A program made the translations under genes and the position numbers. A stretch of 64,000 nt of DNA, taken from assembly GCA_024226735.1 (NCBI GenBank), contig JAAELL010000310.1:1-64000 (forward strand), written 5' to 3'. The DNA comes from a bacterium. Its GTDB lineage: Bacteria; Planctomycetota; UBA1135; GCA-002686595. Positions 1 to 8,982 of this stretch are shown piece by piece (the stretch's first letter is position 1; each line of letters begins with the position of its first letter). Under the pieces are notes generated by a model that saw only the letters and a program-made list of their open reading frames with translations, had not been told where the DNA came from and did no database searches.

Positions 1-1859
1 CCTTCTCCGACCTCTCGACCGGCGAGGTCACCAGCTGGTCCTGGGACTTCGGTGACGGCAACACCTCGACGGTCCAGAACCCTGGTCACAACTACGCGCT
101 GAGCGGCAACTACACCGTCGCCCTCACCGCCACTGGTCCCGGCGGCTCCGACACCGAGACCAAGACCGCCTACGTCTCCGTGAACGCAGCGACGCCGGTT
201 CCGGAGTTCATGGGCAACCCCACCTCCGGCACGGCGCCCCTGGCCGTGAGCTTCACCGATCTCTCGACGGGTGAGATCACCAGCTGGAGCTGGGACTTCG
301 GCGACGGCAATCTGTCGACCGAACAGAATCCCAGCCACACCTACACGGCGAGCGGTGTCCACAGCGTCTCGCTCAGCGTGACCGGCCCTGGTGGAGCCGA
401 CACCGAGACGAAGCCCGGCTACATCACCGTGAACGCCGCGGCGCCGGTCGCGGAGTTCTCGGGCTCGCCGACGGGCGGCATGGCGCCGCTCCTGGTCGCT
501 TTCTCCGACCTCTCGACCGGTGAGATCACGAGCTGGGCCTGGGACTTCGGCGACGGCGGCACGTCGACGCTGGAAACCCCCAGCCACACCTACGTCGCGG
601 ACGGCACGTACACCGTGGCACTCACCGTGACGGGCCCCGGTGGAATGGACACCGAGACCAAGACGGACTACGTCACCGTCAGCGCTACGGTCCCGGTCGT
701 CGAGTTCTCCGGCGATCCGCAGACCGGACTGGCGCCGCTCACTGTGGACTTCGTCGACGAGAGCGAAGGGACCATCACGAGCTGGGCCTGGGACTTCGGC
801 GACGGCAACACTTCGGCCCTGCAGTTCCCCGGCCACACGTACACGGCGAGCGGGGTCTACACGGTCTCGCTCACCGCGACCGGCCCGGGCGGCAGCGCGA
901 CCGAGACGAAGATCGACTACATCACGGCCAACGCGGCAACGCCCGTCGCGGAGTTCTCGGCCAACCCGACCTCGGGGCTCGCTCCGCTGGCCGTCACCTT
1001 CTCGGACCTCTCGAGTGGCGAGGTCGCGAGCCGGTCGTGGAACTTCGGTGACGGCGGCACTTCGACGATGCAGAGCCCGAGTCACACGTACGTGGCGGAC
1101 GGCGACTACACGGTGAGCCTCACGGTCACTGGACCGGGTGGCACCGACACCGAGACGAAGCTCGACTACATCACCGTCAGCACGACCGCTCCGGTCGCCG
1201 AGTTCTCGGGTGCGCCGCTGAACGGCACGACCCCCGTGACGACCTTCTTCACCGACCTGTCGACGGGCATCATCACCGATTGGCTCTGGGACTTCGGACA
1301 CGGCGAGACGTCGACCGCCCAGAACCCGTTCCACGACTTCCGCTTCCTGGGTCCGCAGACCGTGTCACTCACGGTGACGGGACCAGGCGGCTCGAACACC
1401 GAGACGAAGGTCGGCTACGTCATCGTCGACCCGGCGATGATCGGGACGAATTACTGCATGGCGAACCCGAACTCGACCAGCCTGACAGCCATGATGAGCG
1501 CATCGGGAAGCGCGAGCGTGGCGGTGAACGACCTCCGCCTCATCGCCGCCGACATGCCGCTGAACCAGTTCGGCTTCTTCCTGGCCAGCCCGACGCAGGG
1601 CTTCATCGAGATGCCCGGCAACAGCTCGGGCAACTTCTGCCTCGGCACGGGACCGAACCTCGGCCGGTACAACAACTTCGTCCAGAACACTGGCAACACC
1701 GGCGGCTTCTCGGTGCGCATCAACCTGGTCGCGATCCCGATCTCCGTCGCACCGTTCACGGTCGCGATGCAGCCCGGCGACACGTGGAACTTCCAGGCGT
1801 GGTACCGCGACGGTCAGACGTCGAACTTCACCGACGGGTTGGAAGTCCTGTTCGAGTGA
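1..1859 (+). CDS. PKD-repeat surface protein, 5' end outside the window
   Basis: The reading frame is already open at the left edge (first full codon at position 3), so the start lies upstream; the GTG at 180 is internal. What is visible is a partial PKD unit, five complete PKD-type beta-sandwich repeats of 83 residues, and a distinct C-terminal domain of about 138 residues. Each repeat carries the PKD hallmark WDFGDG (one has WNFGDG, the last WDFGHG) followed by a HTY or HDF strand and a TGPGG turn. PKD domains are extracellular spacer or adhesion modules. The C-terminal domain (about 1443-1856) has two cysteines, an NST motif, an LGRY motif and a QPGDTWNFQAWYRD stretch; a related domain ends the multiheme cytochrome at 15231-17288. 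The protein is probably secreted or surface-attached. The signal sequence and ligand cannot be seen. Confidence 0.9.
   Translation, partial: FSDLSTGEVTSWSWDFGDGNTSTVQNPGHNYALSGNYTVALTATGPGGSDTETKTAYVSVNAATPVPEFMGNPTSGTAPLAVSFTDLSTGEITSWSWDFGDGNLSTEQNPSHTYTASGVHSVSLSVTGPGGADTETKPGYITVNAAAPVAEFSGSPTGGMAPLLVAFSDLSTGEITSWAWDFGDGGTSTLETPSHTYVADGTYTVALTVTGPGGMDTETKTDYVTVSATVPVVEFSGDPQTGLAPLTVDFVDESEGTITSWAWDFGDGNTSALQFPGHTYTASGVYTVSLTATGPGGSATETKIDYITANAATPVAEFSANPTSGLAPLAVTFSDLSSGEVASRSWNFGDGGTSTMQSPSHTYVADGDYTVSLTVTGPGGTDTETKLDYITVSTTAPVAEFSGAPLNGTTPVTTFFTDLSTGIITDWLWDFGHGETSTAQNPFHDFRFLGPQTVSLTVTGPGGSNTETKVGYVIVDPAMIGTNYCMANPNSTSLTAMMSASGSASVAVNDLRLIAADMPLNQFGFFLASPTQGFIEMPGNSSGNFCLGTGPNLGRYNNFVQNTGNTGGFSVRINLVAIPISVAPFTVAMQPGDTWNFQAWYRDGQTSNFTDGLEVLFE
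192..1436 (+). repeat. Five tandem 249-bp PKD-coding repeats
   Basis: Equivalent codons (the residue before PV[AVP]EF) fall at 192, 441, 690, 939 and 1188, exactly 249 bp apart, and the array stops at 1436 where the C-terminal domain begins. At least part of one more unit lies upstream at positions 1-191. DNA similarity between units is high, with long shared blocks around the WDFGDG and TGPGG codons. This suggests expansion by unequal exchange or homogenisation by gene conversion. Confidence 0.9.
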
Positions 1860-1876
1860 GCTGACGGCTACGAAAG

Positions 1877-1907
1877 CGCGCCCTCGCCTCCCGGAGGCGG
1901 GGGCGCG
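1877..1907. terminator. Bidirectional terminator-like hairpin
   Basis: A 14-bp stem (1877-1890 with 1894-1907, one G-T pair) with a 3-nt loop lies between the stop of the PKD gene (1859) and the stop of the convergent gene (1914). There is no strong U run. Position between two converging stops makes a shared terminator the best reading. Confidence 0.7.
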
Positions 1908-1913
1908 TTGCGT

Positions 1914-4900
1914 TCAGCCGCGCTCCAGCACGAGCCCGTCCAGCCAGGCTCCCTCCGCAGCGCCCGGCTGACCGGCGTGATTCTCGCGGAACCCCACCTG
2001 GAACGCGCCGCTGCGCGGACCGTTCTCGGGCAGCCGGCCGCGGTACACGTCCTGACCGCCTACGCGCACGACGAGCTCGTCGCCGCGCGCATCCGACAAG
2101 ACCGTGAACGAGAATTCCGTCCACTGCCCGGGTGTGACGCCGAGCGTCGCGTTCGATGCCGACGCCAGGAGTTGCACGGGGTCGCCGTCCGCGTTGTCGT
2201 GGGAAGCGTGGACCAGCTCCCACACTCCGGGGTGGTTCGGCCGACCATCGGCCAGCCCGACCCCCGCACGGTTCTCGTAGATGAGCCAGTAGCCCGACTC
2301 GTACGCGCTTCGATCGGCGGCCGTGCTCGTGAAGAAGTTGCTGCCCTGCGCGCCACACACTCCGACCGCAACCGCCTGGGCCGGCGCCGCGGCCGCGGGG
2401 ACGAAGAGCTCGCCCGTCGCCTCGAGCCCCTGCTCCGCGCCGAGCGCCGCATCCCCCACGACGCCGATCACGCCGCCGCCGGCTGTGTCGACCACGCGCC
2501 ACGCCAGCCCGCCGCTCGGCGACGGCGGCAAGCCGTTCGCGACCGGATCGGCGACCCGCACCGTGTCGTACGTCTGGAAGACGAGACCGGGCGGTGTCTC
2601 GAAATCGAAGCTCGCGGGCAAAACGACCGTCCCGCCGTTCGCCGAGCCCGGCGAGGCGGGCTGGAAGGAAAAGTCCGCCGCGTTGACGCGCGTATCGCGG
2701 CCATCGGGATAGCGCCCGACCGAGTACGGCACGCCGCTCGCATCCGTCCCATCGGCGACCTCGCCGATCCAGGGGCTGCCGGCAGACGTGACGCCGAGGG
2801 TGCTGGGCCGCACGAGCTCACCGAGGCCGCCGAACGCCTCGTAGACGACGGAGTCATAAACGTGCCCGGTGCCGGGGTCGTAGAGCTGCAGCGCGCTCGG
2901 ATCGACGTTGGGTAGATCGTCCAGGGCCGCGTCGAACAGAAACGCCGAGTCGACGCCAGGGACGCCCGGGTCACCGGCGACGAAGAAGCCCGCGCCACCG
3001 CCGTCGTCGGACACGGCGCCGACGAGCGGAATCGTGCGCAGCACGCTGCCGTCGCTCGAGTCGTAGATTCGCAAACGCAGTCCGACGGGCAGCGGCCCCG
3101 CCGGCCCGTGGATCTCGACGAACTCGCGATCCGAGTCGCGGTAGCGGAGCTCGTTGATGCGGTACGCGCCGTGCGGATCGCTCGCCCCGAAGGCGATCTC
3201 GTCGAACACGATGCTGCCCACGGCGACGCCGTCGCCCTCGATGACGAACCCGAAGAAGCCGACGTCGCTCGCGCCGCCGCCCGCCGAGTCGATCAGCCCG
3301 TCGCCACTCCGCAGGCCCGGCTCGGCCGTGGGGAAAGCGTTGACGGAACCAGCGTCCGACAGGTCCCAGACGAGCTCACGCCATCCGGCGCGGCCGAGGG
3401 GCACGAGCGGCGATGCCTCGAGCTCGTCCTCGGCGTCGACGGCGATCATGCGCACGCCGTACCCCGCGTAGCCCGTGGACGTGTGGATCCAGGTCGACAG
3501 GCGACTCGCCTGGGGAAAGAAGCCGAGGACCGCGTTGCGGTCCGTCACCGCCGGCGCGAGGGGGCTCGCGAGCACCTCGTGCGCGAAGACCGCGCGATTG
3601 CCGCGCGCCCCCTCGAAGTCGAACGTGACGCGCATCGCGTTCGTGCTCGTCACGATCGCACCGGGAGTCGCGGGGGCACGCACGAGGCTCCGGGCACAGT
3701 CGCCATCGAAGTCGCCGGTCGTGTCCGGCGCTTCGTTCGGGTCGCGCCAGCGGAAGTCGAGCCCCTCGAACCCCTCGAGCACGAAGCGTCGCGTGCCGAA
3801 CGGCGAGAGGATCTCGTGGCACAGCTGGTACACGTGCGGGTACGTCCGCGTCCGCGCCACGCTCGCGCCCGTCCGCGGGTCGATCGACGTGAACTCGGCC
3901 ATCCACATCAGCGACCAGAAGCCGACGCCGCCGAGGCGCCGACCGTTCCAGGTGCCACTCGGGTCGCGGAAGCTCAGCGCGTGGCGGATCTCGACTTCGA
4001 GCGCCTCGGGCGCCTCCCACGTGCGGACGTGGGATGCGCCGTCGCTCCAGGCGTACCAGCCAGCTTCGTCGCCGCCGACGTACTGATCGGTGAAGGGCCC
4101 GCCGAAGCTCGGATTGAGCGTCACGTCGTACAGGGCGTCGGTGAACCCGGACGAGGACGAGCTCACTCCGACCCCGTTGTACACGCCGACTCCGTTCCAG
4201 CGCCGCGAGTACGCGGACACGACGGGCACGAGCTTGCGCGGCGGCAACCCGTCGTTCAGGTACGCGCGCATGCGCGTCGCGCCCAGACAGTTGTCGAAGT
4301 CGCTGATCGCGTGCGCCGTCAAGCCACTCGCCCAGTCGTACATGCTGTACAGCATGTAGTCGATCACGGGCGTGATCCCCGTCGTCGCGTCGAAGTCCCA
4401 CTGGCTCGAGCTGAAGATCGCGTTGGTGTAGATGCTCGACTCGAACGTCGGATCGACGGTGTCGAGCGCCGCGCGCAACGTCGTCATGAAAGCCGTCACG
4501 CCGTCGCGCACGCTCGCCCCCCAGGAGAACTCCAGGTCGAGGCTGACGCCGTGCGCGTAGCTGTCACCCGCGAGCAACAGGGCGATCTCGTTCGCCAGGA
4601 CGCCGCGCTTGACCGGCGATGTCATGACCGCCTCGATCGTCCCGCCCGGCGAGTCGTCGAAGTTGTTGACGACGAGGATGACCTTCACCCCCGCCGCCTC
4701 GGCCGCTCCGCCGGCACGCAGGTACGAGGAGCGACCCGTGAAGGCGGACGTGCCGACGAGGTGTCCCTGCGCATCGAACCCGACGAAGCGCGAGCCCACA
4801 TGCGTCAGCGCGTGCCAGCGCAGGTGCGGCACCTGGGTCTCGCTCTGCAGGTAGCCGAACACGATGAAGTCGTGCAGGACCTGCGGCCGCGCGACGGCGA

Positions 4901-5093
4901 TCGGCGCGGACGTCGGGAAGAGCGCCCCGGCAGCGGAGAGCTCCGCCGCCTCCGCGACGTCCTCCGTCCGCACCTCGAGGCGATCGCGCAGCTCCTCGTG
5001 CTGGGCGGCGTGGACGCCTCGCACCGGCCCGGGGTCCTGCGCGAGCGCTAGGGAGCCCAGGAGCCAGGCTCCGCATGCAGGGATGAACGTCAA
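1914..5093 (-). CDS. Secreted GH18-like hydrolase with lamin-tail-like and lectin-like C-terminal domains
   Basis: 1059 residues. The start is a TTG at 5093, chosen because GGAGGT (5099-5104) sits 5 nt upstream and the protein then opens with a signal peptide (cleavage near ALA-Q, residue 19). Residues about 70-390 resemble a glycoside hydrolase family 18 barrel: a KVILVVNNF strand, then HGVSLDLEF with Asp186 and the presumed acid Glu188, then a VIDYMLYSMYD strand like the family's late barrel motif. The first two aspartates of the usual DxxDxDxE signature are replaced by His and Ser, so activity is uncertain. Downstream come a jelly-roll-like segment (about 440-620), a segment resembling a lamin-tail domain (NELRYRDSDREFVEI, about 640-770) and a concanavalin-like end domain. 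It probably acts outside the cytoplasm on a GlcNAc-type polymer. It is convergent with the PKD gene and lies 24 bp downstream of the acetylesterase, possibly co-transcribed. Confidence 0.75.
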   Translation of the reverse strand: MTFIPACGAWLLGSLALAQDPGPVRGVHAAQHEELRDRLEVRTEDVAEAAELSAAGALFPTSAPIAVARPQVLHDFIVFGYLQSETQVPHLRWHALTHVGSRFVGFDAQGHLVGTSAFTGRSSYLRAGGAAEAAGVKVILVVNNFDDSPGGTIEAVMTSPVKRGVLANEIALLLAGDSYAHGVSLDLEFSWGASVRDGVTAFMTTLRAALDTVDPTFESSIYTNAIFSSSQWDFDATTGITPVIDYMLYSMYDWASGLTAHAISDFDNCLGATRMRAYLNDGLPPRKLVPVVSAYSRRWNGVGVYNGVGVSSSSSGFTDALYDVTLNPSFGGPFTDQYVGGDEAGWYAWSDGASHVRTWEAPEALEVEIRHALSFRDPSGTWNGRRLGGVGFWSLMWMAEFTSIDPRTGASVARTRTYPHVYQLCHEILSPFGTRRFVLEGFEGLDFRWRDPNEAPDTTGDFDGDCARSLVRAPATPGAIVTSTNAMRVTFDFEGARGNRAVFAHEVLASPLAPAVTDRNAVLGFFPQASRLSTWIHTSTGYAGYGVRMIAVDAEDELEASPLVPLGRAGWRELVWDLSDAGSVNAFPTAEPGLRSGDGLIDSAGGGASDVGFFGFVIEGDGVAVGSIVFDEIAFGASDPHGAYRINELRYRDSDREFVEIHGPAGPLPVGLRLRIYDSSDGSVLRTIPLVGAVSDDGGGAGFFVAGDPGVPGVDSAFLFDAALDDLPNVDPSALQLYDPGTGHVYDSVVYEAFGGLGELVRPSTLGVTSAGSPWIGEVADGTDASGVPYSVGRYPDGRDTRVNAADFSFQPASPGSANGGTVVLPASFDFETPPGLVFQTYDTVRVADPVANGLPPSPSGGLAWRVVDTAGGGVIGVVGDAALGAEQGLEATGELFVPAAAAPAQAVAVGVCGAQGSNFFTSTAADRSAYESGYWLIYENRAGVGLADGRPNHPGVWELVHASHDNADGDPVQLLASASNATLGVTPGQWTEFSFTVLSDARGDELVVRVGGQDVYRGRLPENGPRSGAFQVGFRENHAGQPGAAEGAWLDGLVLERG

Positions 5094-5117
5094 GGTGGAC
5101 CTCCGACTCGGTGAGGA

Positions 5118-6263
5118 TCAGAGCATCTCCAGCATACTCTTGCCGAAAGCCGTGCCTATCTGCGCGAAGAACCATGGGCTCCCCAGGTAGTGATACGGCC
5201 GGTCGTTGCCGAACTGCTTCCACTTCTCGACGTCCGCCTTCCAGCCGCCAGGACCGTGGTAGATCGCGTCCGCTTCCATGTCCCAGTACTGGTCGGTCTC
5301 GACGACGCGCACGGTGCCCTCGAACTCCTCGTAGCCCGCCATCGCCAGCTGCGCCTTCTTGATCAGGTCGCGCGGGCTCGGCTTGCCGTCCTTGCTCTTC
5401 TTCGGCTCCTTCTGTCCGTCGAAGCCGACCTGGCCGATCACGAAGTTCATCCCGGGCGCCTCGAGGTCCTTGCGCACGTCGCGGATCAGGTGCGCCAGGT
5501 GGGTCTCGTAGCCCCCGCTCCAGTCGTCGTTGAACTGATCGTTCCAGCCCTGGAACCAGACGAAGCCCGTGAGCTCGTAGCCCTGCCCGCGGTACTTCGG
5601 AAAGCGCTCCTTCAGGTTCGCGAGCGATTCGCGCACCTCGCGCAGCATCTCGCGGTAGAAGTGCCCGTAGCTGGCTTCGATCTCGGCCGCGGTCACGACC
5701 TTCGCCTCGCCGCCCTTCGCTTCCGCGCGCTTCTTGTTCTGCGCCGTCCGCTCCGCGGCCATGCGCGCGTACTCCTCGGCACTCGGGTGCGGCGCCGACG
5801 GCGCGAGGAAGTCGCGCCCGAGCGACTTGCCGCCCCACGCAGTCTTGATCAACAGCACCTGTTCGTCGTAGTGGTCCCCGACGACGTGGCCGAAGTTGTA
5901 CTCGGGCCCGAAGCACTTGTTCGGCCTCGCGAAGCCGACGGTCAGGTCGCCGCGCTGCCCGAGGTAGTCGACCCACACGTCGGAGCGCACGCTCCACGCG
6001 TACTGGGGCTCCTTGGGGTTCGCCTCGAGCGAGGCCCGGTGCTTCCGGGCGAACGCTTCGTGGTCGCCGTCCTCGAGAAAGTGCGTGTAGCGGTCGCGGT
6101 ACTCGGGCCGCGACACCTGGTAGGCGAGCGGCTCGGGGAAGCCCTTGCCCTCCATGTTGGACTGGCCGGCCAGGATGAAGACCTTGACCTTCTTGTCGTC
6201 GGCGAGCAGCGCCGAAGCGAAGACGAGGAGCAGCAGCGCGGTGAGGGCAGGGCGATTCGGCAT
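5118..6263 (-). CDS. Secreted SASA-family carbohydrate acetylesterase
   Basis: 381 residues from ATG 6263. The frame stays open further upstream, but MPNRPALTALLLLVFASALLA is a good signal peptide and the extension has no protein-like character. GQSNMEGK with Ser35 is the nucleophile block of the sialate O-acetylesterase / CE6-like family (SASA). FVWFQGWND is the middle block, and PYHYLGSPWFFAQIG near the C-terminus carries the likely catalytic His. Family members remove acetyl groups from sugars in the periplasm or outside the cell. It may be co-transcribed with the downstream GH18-like gene, which would pair a deacetylating enzyme with a glycanase. It is divergent from the gene at 6387, and the 123-bp gap must hold both promoters. 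Confidence 0.85.
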   Translation of the reverse strand: MPNRPALTALLLLVFASALLADDKKVKVFILAGQSNMEGKGFPEPLAYQVSRPEYRDRYTHFLEDGDHEAFARKHRASLEANPKEPQYAWSVRSDVWVDYLGQRGDLTVGFARPNKCFGPEYNFGHVVGDHYDEQVLLIKTAWGGKSLGRDFLAPSAPHPSAEEYARMAAERTAQNKKRAEAKGGEAKVVTAAEIEASYGHFYREMLREVRESLANLKERFPKYRGQGYELTGFVWFQGWNDQFNDDWSGGYETHLAHLIRDVRKDLEAPGMNFVIGQVGFDGQKEPKKSKDGKPSPRDLIKKAQLAMAGYEEFEGTVRVVETDQYWDMEADAIYHGPGGWKADVEKWKQFGNDRPYHYLGSPWFFAQIGTAFGKSMLEML

Positions 6264-6386
6264 GCGGAGACCTGACGTTGGGACAACGACCGTAGGATCG
6301 GACGTGACCGAGGATAAGGCGGGCGGGTTCGACACGGGATGCGATTCGGGCGAAGCCTCCCGCCGCTCGCGGGTTACAAAGGTCAC

Positions 6387-7532
6387 ATGCGGGGGATGAT
6401 CGCACTGCTCGCCGTCCTGGCGCTCGCCTGGGCGGCCGGAACGTGGCTGACGCGCGGCTCGCTGGTCGAACCCGGCCTCATCGCGCGCTCGCGCCCGAAG
6501 CTCTGGACGCAAGAGAACGCTGCGCCCGCTCCGCTCGTGGAGCCGCGGGCACCCGACGCCGCGGTGGAGGTAGGGGCGGAGCCGGCAGCTGCAGCCTCGA
6601 AGCCCGAGCCCTCTCTTACGACCGACGGCGCGGCCAGTCCCCAGGCGGCCCTGATGCTCTACGTCGTCGACGAGCAGAGCAACACGGTCCTAGGGGCCGC
6701 GGTCTCGATCCGCACCGCCGACGCCGCCAAGCCTTGGAACGTGTCGCACGCGAGCACCTCGCGCCTGGTCGTCTACGTTCCGTGCGAGCGCGATCTCGTG
6801 GTCGAGGTCTCGAGCCCCAGCAACTTGTTCGCTCCGGAGTCGCGCCGCATCGCCGCGATCCCCGCCGGTGCGCACCGCAAGAAGATGATCGGCGTGAGCG
6901 CGCAGGGGGACGCCTTCCTGACCGGTCGAGTGCGAGCGGCCGAGGACGGAACGCCGCTTGCCGGCGCCGAAGTGCGGATCACCACGGGCAAGGTGGGCGT
7001 CACGAGCCGAGCGCTCGAGGCACCACGAGCGGTGACGGACGACGACGGCCGCTTCCGCCTCGCGCACGTGTCCGACGAACGCGCGTGGCTGCAAATCAGC
7101 GCCAAGGGACGGGCGACGGAGCGAATCGAAGTGCTCCACGGGCCCGGCCGCGGGGCGATCCCCTTCGACGCACGGCTCGCGGCGGGAGGTACGCTGCACG
7201 GCCTCGTCGACGTCGACCAGGCACCGATCACGTACCACATGCTCCACGTCGAGCGCGGGTCGTCCGGCTCCTCGATGCGCTGGTCGTGCCAGCTCGAACA
7301 GGGACGCCGCTATCGCCTCGACGACTTGCCCACCGGCGTCCCGCTACGTGTCACGGTGCGCGCCCTCCACGTCCTGGGGAGCAATGGCGGCGCCGAGCCG
7401 CGCCCCCTCCTCGAGACGGAGGTTCTGCTGACCGCTGGCGAGGTTCGCGAGCTCGACATCCGAATCTCCGGCGAGGACGGCGGTTTGACGCGGGACCTCC
7501 GAACCGAACCGGTGTTACGGTCCCCGCGATGA
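6387..7532 (+). CDS. Membrane-anchored protein with carboxypeptidase-regulatory-like domain
   Basis: 381 residues from ATG 6387, preceded by AAAGG 4 nt upstream. ATG 6396 is a possible alternative, but its spacing is poor. An N-terminal hydrophobic helix (residues about 4-18) works as a signal anchor and is followed by a Pro/Ala-rich linker. Two or three beta-sandwich units follow; the clearest (GRVRAAEDGTPLAGAEVRI ... DDDGRFRLAHV) has the carboxypeptidase-regulatory-like pattern. Such domains are common in planctomycete envelope proteins and have no catalytic role of their own. It is the first gene of the operon at 6387-11360, and its stop overlaps the start of the DUF1800 gene by 4 bp. Confidence 0.8.
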   Translation: MRGMIALLAVLALAWAAGTWLTRGSLVEPGLIARSRPKLWTQENAAPAPLVEPRAPDAAVEVGAEPAAAASKPEPSLTTDGAASPQAALMLYVVDEQSNTVLGAAVSIRTADAAKPWNVSHASTSRLVVYVPCERDLVVEVSSPSNLFAPESRRIAAIPAGAHRKKMIGVSAQGDAFLTGRVRAAEDGTPLAGAEVRITTGKVGVTSRALEAPRAVTDDDGRFRLAHVSDERAWLQISAKGRATERIEVLHGPGRGAIPFDARLAAGGTLHGLVDVDQAPITYHMLHVERGSSGSSMRWSCQLEQGRRYRLDDLPTGVPLRVTVRALHVLGSNGGAEPRPLLETEVLLTAGEVRELDIRISGEDGGLTRDLRTEPVLRSPR

Positions 7533-8971
7533 CCACGGACGAGCTGCTCCACGCCTTCGAACCGTCCGCCGCCGATCCCTGGGATCGGGGCAAGGCCGGA
7601 CACCTCGCCCGCCGCGCCGGGTTCGGCGCGACGCTGCAAGAGCTGGACGAGCTCGTCGCGCTGGGCCCGGATGGCGCCGTCGCGCGCTTCGTCGATTTCC
7701 CGGATGTGGACACCGCGCTCGAGGCGGAGATGGAGGCGGTCGGCGGCGAGCTGACCGAGGGCCTCGGGCCAAAGGGCACGCCCGACTTCCAGCAGGTCCA
7801 GCGCCTGCGCCGCGCCTGGGTGTACCGCATGGTGCGCGGCAACTTCCCGTTGCAGGAGAAGCTGACGCTCCTGTGGCACGACCACTTCGCGTGCCAGGAG
7901 AACGTCGTGCTCCGCGGCGCTTTGCTCCAGGCCCAGAACGAGCTGTTCCGGCGCCTCGCGGCGGCGCCGTTCGGAGAGCTGCTCGCGGGCGTCGCGCGCG
8001 ACCCGGCGATGCTCGTGTTCCTCGACAACCGCCTCAGCACGCGCGAGAACCCGAACGAGAACTGGGCGCGCGAGCTCGTCGAGCTCTTCACGCTCGGCCT
8101 CGATCAGTACACGCAGCGCGACATCGTCGAGCTCGCGCGCATCTTCACCGGCTGGACGACACCCGCCAAGCACGAGGCGGTCTTCGCGTTCCGCCCCGAC
8201 CGACACGACGCGAGTGACAAGGTGCTGTTCGGCGCGCCGCTCGCCGGCCGCTCGGGGCCCGAGGGCGTGGCGGAGGGCGAGGAGGCGCTCGCCCGCATCC
8301 TCTCCCACGGCTCCTGCGCGCCGTTCCTCGCGGGGAAGCTGCTCGCGTGGTTCGTCTCGCACGAGGTTGAGCCGAGCGCCGCGAACGCGTTGGGCGACGC
8401 CCTGCGTGCGTCCGACTTCAACGTGCGCGAGACGCTGCGCAAGCTGTTCAGCTCCGCCTGGTTCTACACCCCCGAGCGGCGCCTGCAGCGCGTCAAGAAC
8501 CCGGTCGAGCTCGTCGTCGGCGCGGCGCGCCGGCTCGGACTGCAGAACCCGCATCTGGCGAGCATCCCGCGCCACGTGCGCGAGCTCGGGATGCACCTGT
8601 TCTTCCCACCGAGCGTCGCGGGTTGGAACCACGGCGAAGCCTGGATCGATTCGGGCTCGACCCTGCGGCGCCACGACCTCGCCTTCGAGCTGTCGGAGCT
8701 GCCGCACACGCGGCGCCAGGTGCTGGGGCGCGCCGCGGCGAACTTCGACGCTTTCCTGCCCGACGCGAATGCCGACGATCGCGCAGTCGTCGACGCAATC
8801 GCCGACGCCCTGCTCGACTTCCCGCTGCCGGAAGCCAAGCGCCGCATCGTCACGCGCGCGCTCGGCGAGGTCGCCGCCCCGCGCTCCGCCTCCCCCGCCA
8901 AACGGCATCGCCGCCGCGTGCGCGCGGCCGTCCACCTCGTCCTCGCGAGCCCCGAAGCTCTGATCGCCTGA
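7529..8971 (+). CDS. DUF1800 family protein
   Basis: 480 residues from ATG 7529 (ATGA overlap with the preceding stop). Family landmarks are HLARRAGFG near the N-terminus, KLTLLWHDHFA, NPNENWARELVELFTLG, and LARIFTGW. The length is normal for the family. DUF1800 genes are almost always paired with a DUF1501 gene in Planctomycetota and other groups, as here. The molecular function is not established. No signal peptide is apparent, so if it is exported it may travel with its Tat-targeted DUF1501 partner (inference). Confidence 0.92.
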   Translation: MTTDELLHAFEPSAADPWDRGKAGHLARRAGFGATLQELDELVALGPDGAVARFVDFPDVDTALEAEMEAVGGELTEGLGPKGTPDFQQVQRLRRAWVYRMVRGNFPLQEKLTLLWHDHFACQENVVLRGALLQAQNELFRRLAAAPFGELLAGVARDPAMLVFLDNRLSTRENPNENWARELVELFTLGLDQYTQRDIVELARIFTGWTTPAKHEAVFAFRPDRHDASDKVLFGAPLAGRSGPEGVAEGEEALARILSHGSCAPFLAGKLLAWFVSHEVEPSAANALGDALRASDFNVRETLRKLFSSAWFYTPERRLQRVKNPVELVVGAARRLGLQNPHLASIPRHVRELGMHLFFPPSVAGWNHGEAWIDSGSTLRRHDLAFELSELPHTRRQVLGRAAANFDAFLPDANADDRAVVDAIADALLDFPLPEAKRRIVTRALGEVAAPRSASPAKRHRRRVRAAVHLVLASPEALIA

Positions 8972-8982
8972 GCCTGAGGAAA

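Noticed and set aside
1828-5051. Long open frames opposite and overlapping the GH18-like gene
   Set aside because: They are Arg/Ala/Pro-rich shadows caused by high third-position GC, have no recognisable motifs, and conflict with a gene that has a ribosome binding site, signal peptide and domains.
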